In this document: positions 60,436 to 64,000 of the stretch, in pieces
How the letters are laid out: every line of letters starts with the position of its first letter
Numbering within the stretch: the first letter of the stretch is position 1
Source: Saccharopolyspora_D taberi
GTDB lineage: Bacteria; Actinomycetota; Actinomycetes; Mycobacteriales; Pseudonocardiaceae
Direction of reading: 5' to 3'
DNA: 64,000 bases
Assembly (NCBI RefSeq): GCF_039534165.1
Contig: NZ_BAAAUX010000024.1
Coordinates: 1 to 64,000, forward strand
The notes under the pieces: generated by a model
The model's database searches: none
What the model was told of the DNA's origin: nothing
What the model saw: the letters and a program-made list of their open reading frames with translations, nothing else
Program-made: the position numbers and the translations under genes

Positions 60436-61274
60436 GCTGCTGCCACCGCCTTCGCGGCGGTGCGCAGCGTGGCCAGCGCCCTGCGGCGGTGCTTCCCGGC
60501 AACGCTTCGATCCACCCCGTAGTGCAGACCGAGAGCGTCGTCGGTGTGAGGTTCGAACCCGTAGAGGCCGTAGGCGCGACACAGCAGCTCATGATCGGCG
60601 GCGCTGACCATCTTGTGGTGCAACAGCTCGTCGACGTAGGCAGCCGTCGCGTCCTCGGGCCATGCAGCCGGGTCGGCTGGCTCCTCTGCGGTGTCTCCCG
60701 CAGGCTGCGGCGTTGGGAGCAGGAGCGCGGCGATGGCATCGAAGGTGTCGGCCTTCATGCGCCGGTTCACGTCGGGGTGGCTGGTCACGATCACACGCGC
60801 GGCGTCGCGATCGTGGTTGACCTGCTCCAACGCGCTCTTCACAGTGCGGACCTGATCGGGGGAAAAGCCCGTCACAGCACGGGAAAGCCGTGATGCCTCG
60901 GTCGCGACACGGTTGGTGATCGCGCGCTTGGCGCGGCGGGTGAAGTCGGCCGCTCCGTTGCGGGCCATCTCCAGCAGAGCCAAGACGCCTTCCTGGTGGC
61001 CATCGTCCGGGCCGAAAGCCGGATGCCGGCCAAAGCGGGCGCCGATGGCTTCGATCATGACGCCGTAGTGCCGGTAGAGCGCCAGTTCCGCCACGTTGTC
61101 GCGGCCACGCTGGCTGATTGAGAGAACCAGATCATCCGGGTCGTCGTCGTTGTCGACGACGTCTTGGAACTCGGCGTTCCGTATGAGCGCGCTTCCGATG
61201 GTGGAGAGCTGGTTGTTTCCGAATACAGCTTCTCGGGCGGCTGTTATTCGTTCGTCATAGGTGCGCCCGTCCAC
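60432..61274 (-). CDS. Sigma-70-like regulatory protein of the island
   Basis: The 280-residue protein has a central helical part (residues about 80-165) and a C-terminal module. That module includes DHELLCRAYGLYGFEPHTDDALGLHYGVDRSVAGKH cut here into its two parts: a helix and a region 4-like helix-turn-helix with RRRALATLRTA. The central region (DDGHQEGVLALLEMA) could correspond to region 2. The similarity to sigma factors is by pattern and spacing, not certain. GTG 61274 follows AGGGGGAG. It may be an element-specific transcription factor. Confidence 0.6.
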   Translation of the reverse strand: MDGRTYDERITAAREAVFGNNQLSTIGSALIRNAEFQDVVDNDDDPDDLVLSISQRGRDNVAELALYRHYGVMIEAIGARFGRHPAFGPDDGHQEGVLALLEMARNGAADFTRRAKRAITNRVATEASRLSRAVTGFSPDQVRTVKSALEQVNHDRDAARVIVTSHPDVNRRMKADTFDAIAALLLPTPQPAGDTAEEPADPAAWPEDATAAYVDELLHHKMVSAADHELLCRAYGLYGFEPHTDDALGLHYGVDRSVAGKHRRRALATLRTAAKAVAAA

Positions 61275-61648
61275 AGAACTCCCCCTAAACACGTTCCGTA
61301 TTTCTTTGCGCTCGCTAAACGAAGCCCCTACTTTCGTTGCCAAGCGCAACTGCCCTGGGTCGCTGATACCTCCCCCCAGTCACTCCCCCTGAGTGACAAG
61401 CCCGCGCTCCTGAACACGTACCGTAGGGAACGTACGTGGTTGCCCTTGATCTTTGAAGGGCGAAAAATAACGATCCCGTCTCGCGCTGTTCCGCAAGTCT
61501 GGCGCGTCACACGCTAATGGAGTAATCGCACAGTATTGCCCTACTCCGACTGCGTACTACTACGTAGCCCAGTCGCGCAGGAAACTACGCGATACGCATT
61601 TGGCGGTACTCAACCACAATTGGTCTGACCATGTTGATCATCCGGAGC
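61275..61648. promoter_or_regulatory. Promoter region of the sigma-like operon
   Basis: The 374 bases between the polymerase stop and the sigma-like gene start hold no gene. They contain two inverted repeats: GTCACTC-N5-GAGTGAC at 61379-61397 and CACGTAC-N10-GTACGTG at 61415-61438. Base composition is clearly lower in G+C than the genes on each side. Confidence 0.5.
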
Positions 61649-63556
61649 TTAGGAAGCGAGGGGGAGCCCTGGGGCTGTCTCCTGCGGTGTGGTCCACGGT
61701 TGGTCTCCTGTCCGGATGTAGCGGGTGGTATCGGGCTCCCAGGCGGCTCCGAAGATCTCAGCTTCGGTGTCCAGCGGGACACCGTAGAACTCCGGAACGG
61801 TCAAGGTCCGTTGAATCTCCTCGGCGAGTTCGAAGACGTCGGTCTCGGAGGCTTCGAAGATCACTTCGTCGTGGACGGGCAAGCGCAGATGCTCGGTCAG
61901 TCCTGCTGCGTCCAGGTCCAGGAGCCCTTGGGCGAAGACGTCGCGGGCGACGCTCTGGATCATGTAGTTGGTCGCGGCGTACAACCTGGTGCGGTCCAGC
62001 GGCAGGATGCGGCCAGTGGGCGAGATCAGCTCTTTTGCCCCGTACCGGCCCCGTGCGGTCAGGCGAGCTGAATAGCGCTTGATGCCGGGGAAGGTCCGGT
62101 CGTAGGCGGCGATGGCGCGTCGGACATCGGCCAGCGGCGCCCCGGTCTGGAGCGCGATCGACTCGGCACCACCGCCGTAGACCTTCCCGAAGCCCACCGT
62201 CTTGGCCACCTTGCGGTGGCGCTTGGTGAAGTCCGGTCCGTAGATCTGCTCAGCGGTGAAGTCGTGCAGATCGGCACCGTCCCGGATGGCTTGCACCATC
62301 GCGCGGTCGGCGGACAGCGCGGCCAGGACACGCATCTCGATGGCGGAGTAGTCGACACTGCCGATGACGCTGCCGGGTTCGGCCACCATCGCCTTGCGGA
62401 TCGTGCCGTCGCCTGCGGGGAGCTGCTGCAACGGCGGCTTGCTGATGGACATGCGCGCGGTGCGCGCCTGAAGCGAATTGATCTTGGGGTGCAGCCGGGA
62501 GCGTTCGTCGAGCCCGGAGGCCATCGCGTCGGCATACGTTGTCTTCCAGCGCGCGGCGCGCTTGGCCCGCACGACGGCGTCAGCTAGCGGGTTCGGCTCT
62601 CGGACACCGAGGCGTTCCCACCGAGGATCGAGGTCGGCCAACGGCAGCAGGACGTCCTTGTCGACCTGCAATGCCCCGCCGCTGGTGGTAGCCGTCAGGT
62701 TTTCGCCCATCGCCACGAGCGCTTCGGCGACCTGCTTGGTCGACCCGATTGTCGACACCCCGTACCGGCTGGCCCGCCTGCGGTGATGTTCTGCCTCGGT
62801 GGCCAGCCGCGAGGACATCCCGGAGACGTACTCGCTGTTGACGCGGACTCCGCGCCGTTCCATCGCCGCGCAGACCCGAGCGACCTGGTGCTCGAAGTCG
62901 GCCAGACGCATAAGGCCGCGCTCGTGCACCTGCGGCCCGAGCACATCGAGCAACCGGGACGCGAAGATGGTGTCCAGTCCTGCATAGCGCACGTAGACCG
63001 GGTGGTCGGACGGGATGGCCGCCCACCCAGTGGACTTGGTGTGCCCGAGTTCCCGGAACACGCTGATCAGGCCGTCTTGGGTATCGGGCGCGTCCGGGTC
63101 AATGTAGTACTGCGACAACGGTTTGAGACCGTGCCCAATGCCGCCATCCTCCCGGCCCCGCGAGTCGAGCAGGTGCGCCAGAATCCGCGTATCGGTGGTC
63201 TTGCTCGCCAGCACCTCCATCGGCAGATCCAGGTGCCGATCGAGCACGAGCCAGTCGTGCGGCGCGTTGTGCAGCGCAATCCGGGGCAGCCGCAACAGGA
63301 CGTCACGGGCCGTGGCCCATGTACCCGGTCGGCCTTCAACCCGGAGGACCCACGCTTCCCGTGCGGTGCCGAACTGCACGGTCCGCAACCGGTTACCCCT
63401 GGCGTAGGTGTCAAGCCCGGTTCCTTCGGTGTCGACCCCGATCACCCGGCCGCTTTCTCGCCGTGCCCATGTGGTGAACGCCTCCAGGTCCTCGGCGGTC
63501 TCCGGCAGGTAGGTGACCGTCTCCTCGCCAACGACCCGGTAGGAATAGCTGCGCAT
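61649..63556 (-). CDS. Phage/plasmid-type family A DNA polymerase with 3'-5' exonuclease
   Basis: The 635-residue enzyme has an exonuclease domain (GVDTEGTG with Asp42 and Glu44) and the family A polymerase core: motif A VDYSAIEMRVLA (Asp402), motif B RHRKVAKTVGFGKVYGGG, and motif C LPVHDEVIFE (His562, Asp563, Glu564). It lacks the 5' nuclease domain of chromosomal PolA and resembles phage and plasmid enzymes. GGAGGTGA lies 3 bases before the ATG at 63556. It would replicate or repair element DNA. Confidence 0.9.
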   Translation of the reverse strand: MRSYSYRVVGEETVTYLPETAEDLEAFTTWARRESGRVIGVDTEGTGLDTYARGNRLRTVQFGTAREAWVLRVEGRPGTWATARDVLLRLPRIALHNAPHDWLVLDRHLDLPMEVLASKTTDTRILAHLLDSRGREDGGIGHGLKPLSQYYIDPDAPDTQDGLISVFRELGHTKSTGWAAIPSDHPVYVRYAGLDTIFASRLLDVLGPQVHERGLMRLADFEHQVARVCAAMERRGVRVNSEYVSGMSSRLATEAEHHRRRASRYGVSTIGSTKQVAEALVAMGENLTATTSGGALQVDKDVLLPLADLDPRWERLGVREPNPLADAVVRAKRAARWKTTYADAMASGLDERSRLHPKINSLQARTARMSISKPPLQQLPAGDGTIRKAMVAEPGSVIGSVDYSAIEMRVLAALSADRAMVQAIRDGADLHDFTAEQIYGPDFTKRHRKVAKTVGFGKVYGGGAESIALQTGAPLADVRRAIAAYDRTFPGIKRYSARLTARGRYGAKELISPTGRILPLDRTRLYAATNYMIQSVARDVFAQGLLDLDAAGLTEHLRLPVHDEVIFEASETDVFELAEEIQRTLTVPEFYGVPLDTEAEIFGAAWEPDTTRYIRTGDQPWTTPQETAPGLPLAS

Positions 63557-63567
63557 GGTCACCTCCC

Positions 63568-64000
63568 TCATTCCGTGATGGGTTCTTCGTCGTCTTCTCC
63601 GAGGTAGCGCTCCCACTCAGGAGCGAGGTCGCTCCAACGAAAGCCGCGTCCTGTCTCCTTGCCGACGCGGACGACCACCGGCCGCACACCGAACTCGGCC
63701 AGGAACCGCCGCACGTGCTCATCATCAATGCCCTGGCCTCTGCTCCAACGGCCGAAGATCTGGTCGGCGTCGATGACGCGCTCGGCCAGCGCCGAGCGGA
63801 ACACGACGCGGTCGTTGATGCCGCGTCCCCAGTTACCGGCGCGGTAGACATCGCGCGTCGCGCGCAGGAACCGGACGCTGATGTTCTCGGCCTGCTCCTT
63901 GCCCGCATCCCGCAATGCCTCGCACGCGGCGACCGCGCGAGCCGGCCAGTGCCCACCGGCCATCACCGCGGGCAAGGACAGCACCGACCACAGCTCCAGA
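63568..64000 (-). CDS. DUF3631-like protein, 5' part beyond window
   Basis: Only the C-terminal part is present (about 143 codons), open to the window end: HWPARAVAACEAL, ISVRFLRATRDVYRAG and FGVRPVVVRVGKETGRGFRWSDL fit the DUF3631 domain. That domain occurs in element-encoded helicase/primase-type proteins. It ends 11 bases before the polymerase start, so the two are co-transcribed. A GTG at 63984 is unlikely to be the real start because the frame stays open upstream. Confidence 0.68.
   Translation of the reverse strand, partial: LELWSVLSLPAVMAGGHWPARAVAACEALRDAGKEQAENISVRFLRATRDVYRAGNWGRGINDRVVFRSALAERVIDADQIFGRWSRGQGIDDEHVRRFLAEFGVRPVVVRVGKETGRGFRWSDLAPEWERYLGEDDEEPITE

Overview
The window is very G+C-rich actinomycete DNA with GTG/TTG starts, ATGA/GTGA gene overlaps and long G+C-rich terminator hairpins. 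A mycothiol S-conjugate amidase, a GuaB1-type IMP dehydrogenase relative, a PIN-PhoH protein, an actinobacterial GreA, a DUF4307 protein and chaplin-like surface peptides point to a filamentous, mycothiol-producing actinobacterium. A Pseudonocardiaceae member such as Saccharopolyspora is my inference. The sequence is a draft scaffold, with N runs at 38176-38232 and 47281-47283.

About 1-37.1 kb is ordinary chromosome. From the left: a polyol operon (dehydrogenase, DeoR regulator, xylulokinase with an in-frame TAG), a YyaL/DUF255 protein, a 0.6 kb degenerate tandem repeat, a GNAT enzyme, a PAQR membrane protein, a Z-prenyl diphosphate synthase, duplicated chaplin-like peptides and a DUF885 metallopeptidase. 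Next come PhoH2 behind a structured leader, GuaB1, an ATP-dependent DNA ligase with a DUF4288 partner, an ECF sigma/anti-sigma-like pair, mca, greA, an Lrp regulator divergent from hppD, threonine dehydratase, metB and cbs (transsulfuration). The stretch closes with a lipase-like hydrolase, a thiolase, a Bax-inhibitor-like protein, a surface protein with its class F sortase, a YidC and an MFS transporter.

About 37.2-39.6 kb is a decayed integrative element. A 23-bp copy of the 3' end of a tRNA gene (37243-37265) repeats the end of the tRNA at 39532-39605. Between them lie a tyrosine-integrase remnant, a small membrane protein and an HTH gene broken by an assembly gap. The tRNA has a UAA (Leu) anticodon on a short-variable-loop body. 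About 39.7-47 kb returns to chromosome: an ATP-grasp enzyme with a 42-codon upstream gene (RiPP-like), type II NADH dehydrogenase, an AraC regulator, small DUF proteins, an ArsR/MFS pair with twin operators, an HxlR pseudogene, VOC and DinB proteins.

From about 47.1 kb to the end the content is accessory: uracil-DNA glycosylase plus Ku, a DUF2637 protein, an excisionase-like HTH, CutA, an XRE-TPR regulator, a phage-type family A DNA polymerase and a DUF3631 protein. Inside it sits the most interesting locus, a compact FxLD-type class I lanthipeptide operon (52.4-59.9 kb). It contains four small genes, a Cys/His-rich protein, an RbpA paralogue, a 55-residue precursor with a four-cysteine core, LanB, LanC and an isoaspartyl-type methyltransferase. 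No transporter or protease is seen beside it. A divergent sigma-like gene (60.4-61.3 kb) and the RbpA paralogue suggest that the island carries its own transcription machinery.
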